Below, piece by piece: positions 24,973-35,200 of a stretch of 64,000 nt of DNA (the stretch's first letter is position 1; each line of letters begins with the position of its first letter). The notes below the pieces were generated by a model, which was not told the DNA's origin, did no database searches, and worked only from the letters and a program-made list of their open reading frames with translations. The position numbers and the translations under genes were made by a program. Source of the DNA: CATQHP01 sp965205595 (lineage in GTDB: Bacteria; Acidobacteriota; Terriglobia; Bryobacterales; UBA6623); NCBI GenBank assembly GCA_965205595.1, contig CBDBHI010000021.1, forward strand, positions 166,644-230,643, read 5' to 3'.

Positions 24973-25707
24973 TCAACTTGATACAAACTCGCCCGTGGGC
25001 GCAAGGTCCTCGGGGCGGCCCACGTCTCGCCAAAAACCTTTGATCTCGTGCCAGCGAACGACTTCGCCCGAGGTGACGGATTCGTGAGCGGCGTCAGTCA
25101 GCTCGTACTCGCCTCGCGCCGAGGGCTTCAATCGAGCAAGTTTTTCGAACACCGCGGGACTGAATACGTAGATCCCGGCGTTATTGAAATTCGTGGTCGA
25201 CTTCCCCTTTGGAGGCTTCTCTATGACCTTCACGACTCTGTCGCCGTCTACATAGACGGCGGCCCCTTGATAGGGGTCATCGACGTGCTTGACTGTGAGG
25301 ACAATCTCGGCACCGTCGGCAAGGTCGAACATTTCGGCGTAAACCGATGCGTCGACCATGATGTCGCCGAACGTCATTAGAAATGCTTCACCGTCGACGA
25401 AGGTTTTCGAGAGTAGAGTCGCGCTGCCAGTCCCGTCTTGCGTCGCTTGTAGCTCGTAGTGGAGCGTCGCGGCGCGCGGCGGATGCGCGGCAAAGTATTC
25501 CTTGACCATCTCGGCCTTATAGCCGACGATGATGCAGATTTGCTCGACGCCTACCGACTCAAGGCGCTCGATTAGGTGTGCCAACATCGGTCGGCCATTG
25601 AGCAGCAACATCGGTTTGGGGCAATCGTCCGTCAGCGATTCCATGCGGGTACCCCGACCGGCCGCAAGGATGACTGCTTTTCGAATCGATGACGACACTT
25701 TTCCCAT
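24973..25707 (-). CDS. Sugar-phosphate nucleotidyltransferase
   Basis: The 244-residue protein has the nucleotidyltransferase signature A-A-G-R-G-T-R-M (15-22) and P-K-P-M (31-34). It also has F-G-D-I-M-V-D, where the metal-binding aspartate sits, and a lysine-containing V-I-E-K-P-P. It transfers a nucleotide to a sugar 1-phosphate; mannose-1-phosphate guanylyltransferase and glucose-1-phosphate thymidylyl-/uridylyltransferase are the main options and cannot be told apart here. The short length means there is no C-terminal acyltransferase or isomerase domain. It precedes the phosphohexomutase in the same run. Confidence 0.87.
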   Translation of the reverse strand: MGKVSSSIRKAVILAAGRGTRMESLTDDCPKPMLLLNGRPMLAHLIERLESVGVEQICIIVGYKAEMVKEYFAAHPPRAATLHYELQATQDGTGSATLLSKTFVDGEAFLMTFGDIMVDASVYAEMFDLADGAEIVLTVKHVDDPYQGAAVYVDGDRVVKVIEKPPKGKSTTNFNNAGIYVFSPAVFEKLARLKPSARGEYELTDAAHESVTSGEVVRWHEIKGFWRDVGRPEDLAPTGEFVSS

Positions 25708-25758
25708 CTTAATTCCCTTGACGGCCGCGGCTCTGATGATTGGGTCCCGACGGCGCAG

Positions 25759-26757
25759 TTACTTGCGGCCGTAGAACAGATCTCGACCCGCGGCCAGTGC
25801 TTGCATCTTGCGATCGGCGACGCTGCGCGACAGCATCCAAAATCCGCAATCGGGATTGATGTAGTGGATGCGTTCTTCCCCGAGCACGCCAGCGGCGTTC
25901 TCGATTCTTGAGGCGATTAAGTCGGCACTCTCAACGCCGTTGTCCTTGATGTCCACGACGCTCAGGCCTAGGCCGATTTTAGGATTCATGTCCTTGAGTT
26001 CAGCCAACTCTTCGTAGCCGCGCCGAGCGAATTCCAGCAGGAAATGGTCGCAGTGCAAGGCGTTGAGGAACGGCAACATGTTCTTCCAGAACCCTTTCTG
26101 GATCGACTGCCCGCCATAGTTGCCAAAGCATAGGTGAACGCCGCGCGTCGAGCCAATGCCGTCGAGCACGTGGTTCATGGCAGCGGCGGCCCACTCGGCC
26201 TCCTCGGGGTGGCCGGTAATGTTGGCCTCGTCGAGCTGAACAATGTCGGCGGGGATGCGCTCGAGCTGATTCCGCAACACTTCAGCTACGGCCATACACA
26301 GCTTCTCGTAGCTTCCGTAGTGGCGATCTGTCAGCGTTTTCGTCAACATGTGCGGGCCGGTACACGTGAACTTCAGCGGCTTCGTTGTGAGGCCGCGTAC
26401 GAACTCGTAGTCGGCGGGAAGATTGAGGACGCCCTCGCCAATTTCGTCGTGCACCACGCCCGCGGGCGCAATCCGAAATCCCATTCCCCGATCGGCCTTG
26501 AATGCGTCGAGATCGCTGATCGAGTACTCCGTCTGAACGCCAGAGAGCCGGCTGACGAAGTAGTCGATCATGCCGTTGGTTTCCGGGTGCGAAGGGTCGA
26601 ATCGGTTCAACTCGCCGTCAGCGACGACGTCAATCCCAGCCATTTCCTGGGTATGAAGCACGACGGAAATGGCATCGCTGAGGGTGCCTTTTGAGGTGTC
26701 TCCGTAGAGCCATCGTGGGATGGGATAACTGCCGACGACGGTTGTCTTGATGCCCAT
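25759..26757 (-). CDS. Cobalamin-independent methionine synthase-like protein (MetE C-terminal domain)
   Basis: About 332 residues from M-G-I-K-T-T-V-V-G-S-Y-P, the family start, with seven bases between it and the yraN stop. It corresponds to the catalytic half of MetE alone. Putative zinc ligands are the H-x-C of V-H-L-C-F-G-N, the glutamate of F-L-L-E-F-A-R and the cysteine of P-D-C-G-F. D-E-A-N in place of D-E-P is a small deviation. Short MetE-like proteins of this kind use methyl donors other than folyl-triglutamate in some organisms; the donor here is unknown. Confidence 0.8.
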   Translation of the reverse strand: MGIKTTVVGSYPIPRWLYGDTSKGTLSDAISVVLHTQEMAGIDVVADGELNRFDPSHPETNGMIDYFVSRLSGVQTEYSISDLDAFKADRGMGFRIAPAGVVHDEIGEGVLNLPADYEFVRGLTTKPLKFTCTGPHMLTKTLTDRHYGSYEKLCMAVAEVLRNQLERIPADIVQLDEANITGHPEEAEWAAAAMNHVLDGIGSTRGVHLCFGNYGGQSIQKGFWKNMLPFLNALHCDHFLLEFARRGYEELAELKDMNPKIGLGLSVVDIKDNGVESADLIASRIENAAGVLGEERIHYINPDCGFWMLSRSVADRKMQALAAGRDLFYGRK

Positions 26758-26764
26758 CCGGGAA

Positions 26765-27205
26765 TTATAGCCGCCGCCAGCTTCCTCGTGGATTCGCGGC
26801 TGAGAATGCGTTCTTCCACAGCTCCACTCGTTGTTCGGGCTCATTCACGACGCCGATTACATCGAAGCGGACACAGTCGTCCGGCACGCCGGCGCGGCGG
26901 GCATACTCACGGGCCGTTCGAACGAGGTGACCGCGCTTGTCCGCATCGACTGCTTCTAAGGGTGTTCCGAAGTCTTCGTTCTTGCGGGTCTTGACCTCGA
27001 CGAACACGAGTTCATCGCCGTCCCAAGCGACAAGATCAATTTCGCCGCGACCCTTGCGCGAGCGGTAATTGCGCGCGACCACGCGATAGCCTTGGTTCTT
27101 CAGGTGGTCGTAAGCGGTGTCTTCTCCGCAGCGGCCGGCGCGGAGATGCTGAGGTAAATCACGATCCGCCCTACGCCGCAGCCACCCAAGCAAGCGGGAA
27201 AGCAT
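26765..27205 (-). CDS. yraN: YraN family (UPF0102) nuclease-fold protein
   Basis: The 146-residue protein carries the restriction-endonuclease-like core of UPF0102: G-E-x-x-A-x-x-x-L near residue 28, G-E-I-D-L-V-A-W-D and V-F-V-E-V-K-T-R. The D...E-x-K residues form a PD-(D/E)xK active site. The cellular role of the family is not settled; a Holliday-junction or DNA-repair function has been proposed. The gene sits between Gfo/Idh (five bases) and metE-like (seven bases). Confidence 0.88.
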   Translation of the reverse strand: MLSRLLGWLRRRADRDLPQHLRAGRCGEDTAYDHLKNQGYRVVARNYRSRKGRGEIDLVAWDGDELVFVEVKTRKNEDFGTPLEAVDADKRGHLVRTAREYARRAGVPDDCVRFDVIGVVNEPEQRVELWKNAFSAANPRGSWRRL

Positions 27206-27210
27206 CTCAC

Positions 27211-28179
27211 TTACCGTCCGTAGATTTTGTCGAGCACGCGTTGGACCGCGATGGCGCGATCAGCACCAATTGACGGCGAACGGTTGTCGCGAACTGCCGC
27301 AACAAAGTCTTCGACCAGCGGCTGGTGGAAGTTTGCATGCGGCGGGTGTGCCTCTGTTCGCTCGCCCTCCGTTGTTCGGATCGTAATGTCGCCAGCGTTC
27401 AGCGAGGGGACTTGCAACGACCCTCGGCTACCGAAAACTTCTAAGCTGTCGCGAAACCCAAACACCGCGTGGCTCACCGTGACCTCGCCGCGGACCCCCG
27501 ACGCGAAGCGCATTTGGACGCTGGAGATGTCCTCGGCATCGCGCACCAACAGAACAGATTCTGTGTATGAAGTTACGTCAACGGGATCCCCGAGCCAGTC
27601 GAGCAATAGATCGATGCGGTGACTGCCGAAGTCCATCATCGGGCCGCCACCCGAGCGCGCGGGGTCGATCACCCAAGAGCGGTCGCCTCCCGGCGCTGGA
27701 TTGAACTGCTCGAAAGCGTCGATCCGCAGCAACACGGGCTCGCCGATAGTGCCACCGGTCAGCAGTTCTTTTACCCTCCGGACCGCCGGATAGAATCGAC
27801 GGTAGTAGGCGATCCCAAATTTTACGGCCGCGTTCGCGCAAGCCCGCGCCATGACCTCGCCGTCACAAGCGCAAATCGCGATCGGTTTCTCGCAAAGGAC
27901 GTGCTTGGCGGCGGCAGCCGCGGCGATTGTTTGTTCGGCGTGAAGGTCAACCGGCGTGGCGATGTAGACCGCGTCGATCTCCGGATCGGCCAGCAGATTA
28001 CGCCAGTCCGCGTGGTGCTTGGTCGCTCCAAACTCCTTCGCGAATTTAGCGGCAAGTTCCGCCTGTGCGCGAGCGACGGAATAAAGCTCGCTGCCGTCGG
28101 CGTCCCGCAAGGCCGGCGCAACACGCTTGCGCGCAATGTCACCGCATCCGATTAGACCCCAGCGGAGGTTGGTGGGCAT
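27211..28179 (-). CDS. Gfo/Idh/MocA-family oxidoreductase
   Basis: The 322-residue cytosolic protein has the NAD(P)-binding motif G-L-I-G-C-G-D-I-A, followed by Y-I-A-T-P-V-D-L-H and the catalytic-type C-E-K-P-I-A. The second domain is the alpha/beta sheet used for sugar or inositol binding (M-M-D-F-G-S-H-R-I-D). It lacks a signal peptide, unlike the split paralogue at 10638-13555. The substrate cannot be inferred. It is six bases after rlmN and five before yraN on the same strand. Confidence 0.87.
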   Translation of the reverse strand: MPTNLRWGLIGCGDIARKRVAPALRDADGSELYSVARAQAELAAKFAKEFGATKHHADWRNLLADPEIDAVYIATPVDLHAEQTIAAAAAAKHVLCEKPIAICACDGEVMARACANAAVKFGIAYYRRFYPAVRRVKELLTGGTIGEPVLLRIDAFEQFNPAPGGDRSWVIDPARSGGGPMMDFGSHRIDLLLDWLGDPVDVTSYTESVLLVRDAEDISSVQMRFASGVRGEVTVSHAVFGFRDSLEVFGSRGSLQVPSLNAGDITIRTTEGERTEAHPPHANFHQPLVEDFVAAVRDNRSPSIGADRAIAVQRVLDKIYGR

Positions 28180-28185
28180 AGCGGA

Positions 28186-29217
28186 CTATTGCGTCGTCCG
28201 CTTGAGTTGCCCGCAAGCGGCGTAGATGTCGCGACCACGCGGCTGCCGCAAGAAACACGGCATCGACGCCATCACAATTTTATGGAACGATTCCACCCGC
28301 CCCGCATCAGGGGTTTCAAAGTCGATTCCAGGGCCGGGATTCAATGCGATCAAATTCACCTTGCACTTGATGTTCGCCAGCAAGCGCACAACGTCGCGCG
28401 CATCCTTGTCGGAATCGTTGACGCCCTTCAATATCACGTACTCGAACATCAACCATTCCCACGGCCGTAGCGGATAGTCCTTGCAAACGGCGAGTAGATC
28501 AGCGAGCGGGTATTTCTTCGTGATCGGCATGAGCTGCAAACGTTGCTCTTCATTTGAAGCATTTAACGAAATCGCCAGCTTCGCTCGCACTTGATGGCGG
28601 CCGAACTCTTCGATTTTGGGAACAATACCCGACGTTGAAACCGTGATACGCCTTTGCGAAATCGCGATTCCTTCGGGGTCAGCGAGCAGCCGGGTCGCTT
28701 TCATCACCGCGCTTAAATTTAGCAGCGGCTCACCCATGCCCATCATGACGACATTCAATCCGCGATCGCGGGCGTCGAGCGAATGCAGACGCGCGAGAGT
28801 CAGCACTTGGGCGACGATCTCGCCCGCCGTGAGGTTTCGTTCGAGACCCATGAGGGCCGTCAGACAAAATTTACAGTCAACCGGACAGCCGACTTGTGTC
28901 GAAATACACAGCGTGTCACGCGCTTCTTCGGGTATAAAAACGGCTTCAACAGTTTTATCGTCTTGGAGCTTCAGCAAGTAGCGCGCAGTGCCGTCAGTCG
29001 AATCGAATCGTTGCTCGACGGTCGGTAGGCCACTGATAAAATCCTGGTCTAGCGCGTCGCGAAGGTTGCGCGGAAGCGTCGAAATCTCGTCGATACCGGA
29101 GAGTTTTTCGCGGTAGATCCCGCGGTAGATTTGACGTGCGCGGTAGGGGGGGATATCGAGCGAGGCAGCCAGCGCGGTCAACTCGTCCAACTCTTGACCT
29201 ATTAGTGCTTCGGCCAC
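28186..29217 (-). CDS. rlmN: 23S rRNA (adenine(2503)-C2)-methyltransferase RlmN
   Basis: The 343-residue radical-SAM enzyme methylates A2503 of 23S rRNA (and A37 of some tRNAs). Cys111, Cys115 and Cys118 form the CxxxCxxC cluster motif (C-P-V-D-C-K-F-C). Cys335 in I-Y-A-A-C-G-Q-L is the C-terminal catalytic cysteine. N-terminal helices and the M-G-M-G-E-P-L-L-N motif are as expected. It is the first gene of a six-gene minus-strand run that ends in the phosphohexomutase. Confidence 0.95.
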   Translation of the reverse strand: MAEALIGQELDELTALAASLDIPPYRARQIYRGIYREKLSGIDEISTLPRNLRDALDQDFISGLPTVEQRFDSTDGTARYLLKLQDDKTVEAVFIPEEARDTLCISTQVGCPVDCKFCLTALMGLERNLTAGEIVAQVLTLARLHSLDARDRGLNVVMMGMGEPLLNLSAVMKATRLLADPEGIAISQRRITVSTSGIVPKIEEFGRHQVRAKLAISLNASNEEQRLQLMPITKKYPLADLLAVCKDYPLRPWEWLMFEYVILKGVNDSDKDARDVVRLLANIKCKVNLIALNPGPGIDFETPDAGRVESFHKIVMASMPCFLRQPRGRDIYAACGQLKRTTQ

Positions 29218-29291
29218 AGCCCATCATTGTATCGGGCTAGAGAAACCGCGAAACGAGGGTTGTCCACGCCGGCCGTTGCTATAGTGTCCGC

Positions 29292-30689
29292 GTGAATCGC
29301 CGTACCGCCATCAAGTCGTTGACTGCCGCTGCTACCGGGCCATTTTTCGCCTTTTCGAAAACCCAACAGGCTAACTTGCTATTTCTGTGCTCCGATCAAC
29401 ACCAGACTGCAGCTACCGGGTGCTATGGCCACCACCAGGTTCAGACTCCACACATCGATGAAATTGCCTCGGACGGGGTCCGGTTCAATCACACGTACTG
29501 TCAATCGCCGGTGTGTGTCCCTTCTCGTGGTTCGATCGTTACCGGCGTCTACCCAAGTAAGCATGGCGCGAAGATCTTGCAAGATCCGCTGCCGACCGAC
29601 GCGCGTACTGTCGGGCACTTTTTCAAGGACCAGGGATATTCGACGGCCGCGATCGGCAAAATGCATTTTGTCGATGAGTCGCGGCGCCACGGATTCGATC
29701 ACCGAATCAACGCGAGCGATCACGCCGCGCGGCTCACCAAGCAAGAAGCTGACACACTTCGCAAGGATCAAGGCGCAGCCGGCGGTACCAACGGGATGCC
29801 CTCGAAAGTGGACGAGCGGTTGTTTCGCGATACGTACTACGCCGAAGAGTCCGTTCGATTCCTGCGTGCGCATCGCGACAATCCGTTTTGTCTCTGGACT
29901 TCGTTTTTCATGCCGCACACCCCGCTTGTGCCCCATCGCAACTACTGGGATCTTTACGACCGCATGGCCCTACGTCTGCCCGAGCGCTCCGACCACGAAC
30001 TTGAGAGCGGATTTCAGGGCCATTTGATCAGAGCCAAAGAGCGCGGCTGGTATCAGCAGACCGACACTGAGCTCCATGATGCGATCCGTGGCTACTACGG
30101 CAACACGAGTCAGATGGATGCCAACGTTGGGCGCGTTTTCGACACGCTACGTGAATTAGGGCTCGACAAGAACACCGTCGTCGTCTATACGTCAGACCAC
30201 GGTGAGATGGCCGGGGCTCATCGCATGTGGACAAAGCACAACATGTACGAGCAGTCGGTCAACGTACCGTTGGTTGTTCGCATGCCTGATCGCATGGAAG
30301 CGGGAAAACTTCGCGAACACATCGTCGAGCAGGTCGATCTGTTCCCGACGCTGGCGGAATTGTGCGGATTCGAAGCTCCTCGAGGCCTCGACGGAAAGTC
30401 GTTTGCGAAATCGGTACGGGGCGATCGATTCAGTGCTAAGGAAGTTGCCTACTCAGAGTATTATTTTTGCAGGCAAGTGTTCACGGCGGACAATCGATTC
30501 GTAGGGAAGCCGCCGATATTGATGGTTCGCAGCGACAAGTGGAAGCTGAATTACTTGAGTTGGGAACGCAGCGAGTTGTTCGACCTGGATCGCGACCCGG
30601 GCGAGTTTCGCAATGTGATTGACGAATCCGGCAACGCCGGCATCGTCAAGGAATTGACGGCAATCGCCGAGCGCAATTATCGCGGTTAG
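29292..30689 (+). CDS. Secreted formylglycine-dependent sulfatase
   Basis: This 465-residue sulfatase starts at GTG with an N-terminal twin-arginine-like leader (M-N-R-R-T-A-I-K). The active-site motif C-V-P-S-R (Cys75-Arg79) is converted to formylglycine by a maturase. C-S-D-Q-H-Q and Y-T-S-D-H-G-E-M supply metal ligands. It would remove sulfate esters from glycans or lipids. Both it and the sulfatase at 61751 need an FGE or anaerobic maturase encoded elsewhere. It is divergent from rlmN, and its TAG stop overlaps the HlyD stop in TTAG. Confidence 0.9.
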   Translation: MNRRTAIKSLTAAATGPFFAFSKTQQANLLFLCSDQHQTAATGCYGHHQVQTPHIDEIASDGVRFNHTYCQSPVCVPSRGSIVTGVYPSKHGAKILQDPLPTDARTVGHFFKDQGYSTAAIGKMHFVDESRRHGFDHRINASDHAARLTKQEADTLRKDQGAAGGTNGMPSKVDERLFRDTYYAEESVRFLRAHRDNPFCLWTSFFMPHTPLVPHRNYWDLYDRMALRLPERSDHELESGFQGHLIRAKERGWYQQTDTELHDAIRGYYGNTSQMDANVGRVFDTLRELGLDKNTVVVYTSDHGEMAGAHRMWTKHNMYEQSVNVPLVVRMPDRMEAGKLREHIVEQVDLFPTLAELCGFEAPRGLDGKSFAKSVRGDRFSAKEVAYSEYYFCRQVFTADNRFVGKPPILMVRSDKWKLNYLSWERSELFDLDRDPGEFRNVIDESGNAGIVKELTAIAERNYRG

Positions 30690-32092
30690 CCGACTTCGGG
30701 AAGTTCGGTCAACAGGACGTCTTCGCCCTCTTTGAGGCCCGAGCGGATTGCGGCGTGCGTGTCGTTCTGGGCGTCAACGACGACTTCGCGTTCGGCAAAG
30801 CCGGCTCCGTCGCGGACATACACGATTGTGTGGCCATCGACGCCCCGCAGGGCCTCGCGGGGCACGATTACGTCGGCGTCTGCCGTCGAAATCATGACGT
30901 CGGCGCTACCCGAGAGGTCAGGCAAGACCCTATTATCCTGTTGATCGATAGCTATCAAAACCGGGATACTTTTCATGTGCCGGCTTGCGCTTCCGCGCCC
31001 ATATCTTCCGCCTCCACCGGAAGTGGCGATCGCGCCAACGCTTATGACCTTGCCGGATAACCGCATCTCGGGATAGGCGTCTAGAACGACCGTTGTCTTC
31101 TGCCCGATGAGTACCGACTGGGCGTCGACTTGGTTGACGGACGCATTGAGCACCATTTTCGATACGTCGACCACGCGCATAAACAGCGCTCCGGGGTAAA
31201 CCTGATCGCCGGCCGAGGTCTGGCCGAACTGGCCGTTGCCCTTGTACATCGTGTCGAGAACGACGAGGCCGCCCACCGGCGTTTTGATGCTCAGGTTCTC
31301 GTAGTCGCGCTGATGGCGTTCGGTGTGCAGTACGTCTTCGGCGACGATCAACTCAAAGGTTCTGAGGTCGGCGCGATGGACTTCTTCCATCATTTTGCCC
31401 TCTTGCTCAAGTTGTCCCCAGGTAACCTTGGCCTCTTCAGCCATGTTTTTGAGAATCTCAGCCTCGATCTCGGACTTGACTGCCGCCGTGCGGACATCGA
31501 GCGCGGCTTTTTCATACTCAGCCTGAGATGTCACGCGCGCTTGGCGGTCGGTCTCGCGCAAGATCATGATTTCGGCGCGACGCTTTTCAACGTTGGCCGC
31601 GGACTCGGTTTGCGCCGACGCGCGGTCGTCGATGTGATCTTCGAGCCACTTTAGTTCAAATTCGGCGACGATGGAGCCGCGCTCGATAATGCTGCCGGGC
31701 TCGGCGAGTTTCGCGAGTGTGAGTTGCGTGCGTCCGGAATCCCGGGGGCCGCGCATTCGAGGTGCTCTGATCGCCGCGTAGTCGCGGGTCTCGATGGTGC
31801 CACCGACGCGAAGGGTGGCGTCAATCGTGCCTGAGGTAGCAACGGCCGTGCGTACTTGGGTGTCGCCGGCTCGGCTTTGCAGCGACTCGCGCGACGCATT
31901 CGTCAGGCTCCACATGAGCACGCCTAAAGAGATCGACGACAAAACGCCGAGGAAGATTTTCAACCATGGTGTTGTAGGAGGATGCGGCGAACTCGGCTGT
32001 TGTGGCGAGAGTTCCGGACCTGCCGGCGGCGCCTCGAGCGGCGTTGCCGGCGAAGCGCTTAAGTAGCTGTTATTTTGCAGCGATTCTTCCAT
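30686..32092 (-). CDS. HlyD/RND-type periplasmic adaptor protein
   Basis: The 468-residue protein has a Pro/Ser-rich cytosolic tail (1-42) and one transmembrane segment (about 44-62). A lipoyl-like half (A-P-R-M-R-G), a long alpha-helical hairpin (about 150-260), the second lipoyl half, a beta-barrel and a membrane-proximal domain (A-L-R-G-V-D-G-H-T-I-V-Y-V) follow. It connects an inner-membrane transporter to a TolC-type channel. No transporter gene is next to it. A glycine/arginine-rich insert (G-G-G-G-R-Y-G-R-G) lies near residue 370. Confidence 0.83.
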   Translation of the reverse strand: MEESLQNNSYLSASPATPLEAPPAGPELSPQQPSSPHPPTTPWLKIFLGVLSSISLGVLMWSLTNASRESLQSRAGDTQVRTAVATSGTIDATLRVGGTIETRDYAAIRAPRMRGPRDSGRTQLTLAKLAEPGSIIERGSIVAEFELKWLEDHIDDRASAQTESAANVEKRRAEIMILRETDRQARVTSQAEYEKAALDVRTAAVKSEIEAEILKNMAEEAKVTWGQLEQEGKMMEEVHRADLRTFELIVAEDVLHTERHQRDYENLSIKTPVGGLVVLDTMYKGNGQFGQTSAGDQVYPGALFMRVVDVSKMVLNASVNQVDAQSVLIGQKTTVVLDAYPEMRLSGKVISVGAIATSGGGGRYGRGSASRHMKSIPVLIAIDQQDNRVLPDLSGSADVMISTADADVIVPREALRGVDGHTIVYVRDGAGFAEREVVVDAQNDTHAAIRSGLKEGEDVLLTELPEVG

Positions 32093-32260
32093 CGTTGGCC
32101 CTCGGTTATTTGGGTTTAACTTAGCGCCAATGTGACGCGAATTCTGAAACCCAACTTCGTTTGTAGTCTAGCAGTCGGAAGCCCCACTATTAGTAGGGTC
32201 TTCGCTTAATAGGCGTCTCGAAATGCCGTTCGGTTTCAGGATCGGTGTAGAATCACTGAA

Positions 32261-35200
32261 GTGCCCCGACTTTACCTGCTTATCTTATTGATCCCATTGA
32301 CGCTTGCGGCTGATCCGGTGGTCGGGGATGGGCAAAAAAAACTCACCTTCAACCGCGACGTTCGACCGATTCTTTCAGACCGTTGTTATACCTGCCACGG
32401 CCCTGATAAGAACCAGCGCAAGACCGCACTTCGATTTGATCGCGAGAGCGAGGCGTTCGCGGCGCTTGCGCGCGGTGGATTTGCGATCGTGCGGGGCAAG
32501 CCCGACGAAAGCGTATTGCTGAAGCGAGTCACGTCAACAGATCCAGTTTTTCGAATGCCGCCGGCCTACGAGGGGCACGATGCTCTCAGTGATGTGGAGA
32601 TCGAAACCTTGCGGCTATGGATCGAGCAGGGTGCGGAGTGGGAGAGGCATTGGTCGTTCATTCCTCCGGTGAAGGCCGAGATGCCCGACGTTGGGCGACT
32701 CGAGTGGGTGCGAAACGCGATCGACCAGCTGGTGCTCGCGCGTTTGGAGCAGGAGGGCCTGGAACCCTCGAGACCCACCGAGCGTCGCACGCTCATTCGG
32801 CGCGTTTCGCTGGATCTTACGGGCCTGCCGCCGACGCCGGCGGAATCCGAGGCCTTCCTCAACGATCGCGGACCTGACGCCTTTGAAAAAGTTGTCGATC
32901 GATTGTTGCAATCTCCGCGTTTCGCCGAGCATTTGGCTTCGACCTGGTTAGACGCGGCTCGGTATGCCGACACCAATGGCTATCAGACGGACGGGACGCG
33001 GTCGATGTGGCGCTGGCGCGATTGGGTTCTGGACGCTTTCAACAAGAACATGCCGTTCGATCAGTTCACGATCGAGCAGTTGGCGGGCGACTTGCTGCCC
33101 GACGCGACTCGCGATCAGATCATCGCGAGCGGATTTAACCGCAACCATCGCACGACCGCCGAGGGAGGGTCGGTGAACGAGGAGTTCCGCGTTGAGTATG
33201 TTGTCGATCGCGCGGTCACGACCTCAACCGTTTGGTTGGGACTGACGGTGGGTTGCGCGCGCTGCCACGATCACAAGTTTGATCCGGTGACACAGAAGGA
33301 GTTTTATCAGCTTTTCGCTTACTTCAATAATGTCGACGAGAAGGGCATGGTTTGGAATTTTGGCAACGAAGATCCGCTGATCAAGGCTCCACTGCCGGAG
33401 CAGGAATTGAAGCTCGCTACGCTGGATGCTCGGCTAGCAGCGGCGACGAAAAACCTTGATGCTATGAACGGCAGTATCGAGACGGAACAGGAGCGCTGGG
33501 AAACGGCGCTGAAAACCGGCCCCGCGGACGATTGGGCTCCAACGCGTGGACTTGCGGGCTACTTCGCGCTAGACGGCGAATTCGCACTCGACTCATTTAC
33601 GGGCGGTTCGATTGACGGCGAGACTGACCCTGATGCTGTCGAGACTGTTCTCGGCGAAGGGCGGTTAGGCCTGGCCGCCGACTTCGACGGAACGAGTTAC
33701 GTCGATGCCGGCTTGATCGGAAACTATAGCTATCTCGAGCCGATGAGCGTTTCGGCCTGGATCTATCCGACAATGAACAAAGACGGGGCGATCGTTTCGT
33801 CGATGACCGAAAACCCGATTGGCAGCGGTTGGGGACTTTTCCTGCGGGGCGGCAAGCTGTGGTGGCACATGTCGCAGCGCTGGACGGATCTGAGCATGCG
33901 TCTCCAAACGAAAAACGACGTGGCCCTCAATCGCTGGCAGCACGTCACGCTTAGCTACGACGGCAAGCGCAAGAGCAAAGGTGTGCGTGTCTACATCGAC
34001 GGCGTGGAGCAAGAACCCGACATCATCTTCGACAATCTGGACTGGCCATCGCGCAGCAACGCCCCACTCAAGATCGGCGGCGGTGGAGGGCTCGACAACC
34101 GCTTCGTCGGACGGATAGACGAGGTTCGGGTCTATGGACGTGAGTTGAGTGCCGTTGAGGCGCGCTCGCTGTCGGTCGTTGAAGACCTCGGAGGGTTGGC
34201 TCGGATTGAGCCGGGCAAGCGCAGCGCGGCACAAGCGGAAAAATTGCATGCCGCGTTTCTTGAGCAGGCCGCCTCGGGCGCAATTGTGCGCGCTCGAGAT
34301 ACGTGGTTCGAGGCCCGCAAGGTTCGGGACGAATATTTCGAATCCATCCCAACCGTGATGGTCATGAAAGAGGGTCCGACGCGACCGGCTTACATACTTG
34401 ATCGGGGTCTCTATGACGCCCGCGGCGAGCAGGTCGCTGCCGGCATTCCGGCTGTGCTTGCGCCTGAGGCCGGCAGCACGCGGAACCGGCTCGAGTTGGC
34501 GCGCTGGCTGGTTGATCGGTCGAATCCGCTGACCGCGAGGGTGACGGTCAATCGTTTTTGGCAGATGATTTTCGGTGTCGGGCTGGTCAAGACTGTGGGC
34601 GATTTCGGCTCCCAAGGCGAGGCACCGTCGAACCAAGACCTGCTCGATTGGCTGGCGGTCGAATTCATGAATTCGGGGTGGGACATCAAAGCGCTTTTCA
34701 AGACGATGGTGATGAGTAACACCTATCGCCAGTCGTCGCGCGTGACCCCGGAAATGATCGAGCGCGACCCTGAGAACCGCTTGTTGGCGCGTGGGCCGCG
34801 GTATCGCTTGGCGGCCGGCACGATTCGCGATCAAGCGCTGGCAGTGTCGGGCGCGCTCGTCGAAAAGATCGGCGGGCCCTCAGTCAAGCCCTATCAGCCC
34901 CCGGGGCTTTGGAGCGAAGTATCCGCCAATAAGTACGAAGAGGATAGCGGCGAGGGCCTCTATCGACGCAGCATGTACACCTATTGGAAGCGTACGGTCG
35001 CGCCGCCGTCGATGATGAATTTCGATGCATCAGACCGAGAGGTCTGTACGGTGAATGTGGGCCGCACGAATACTCCGCTACAGGCGCTGAATTTGATGAA
35101 CGACGTGACCTTTGTCGAAGGCTCACGGCGGTTTGCGGAGCGCTTGTTGCGGGAAGCCGGCGACGCGGCCGCGGACCGCATTCAGGCCGCTTATTTGTTG

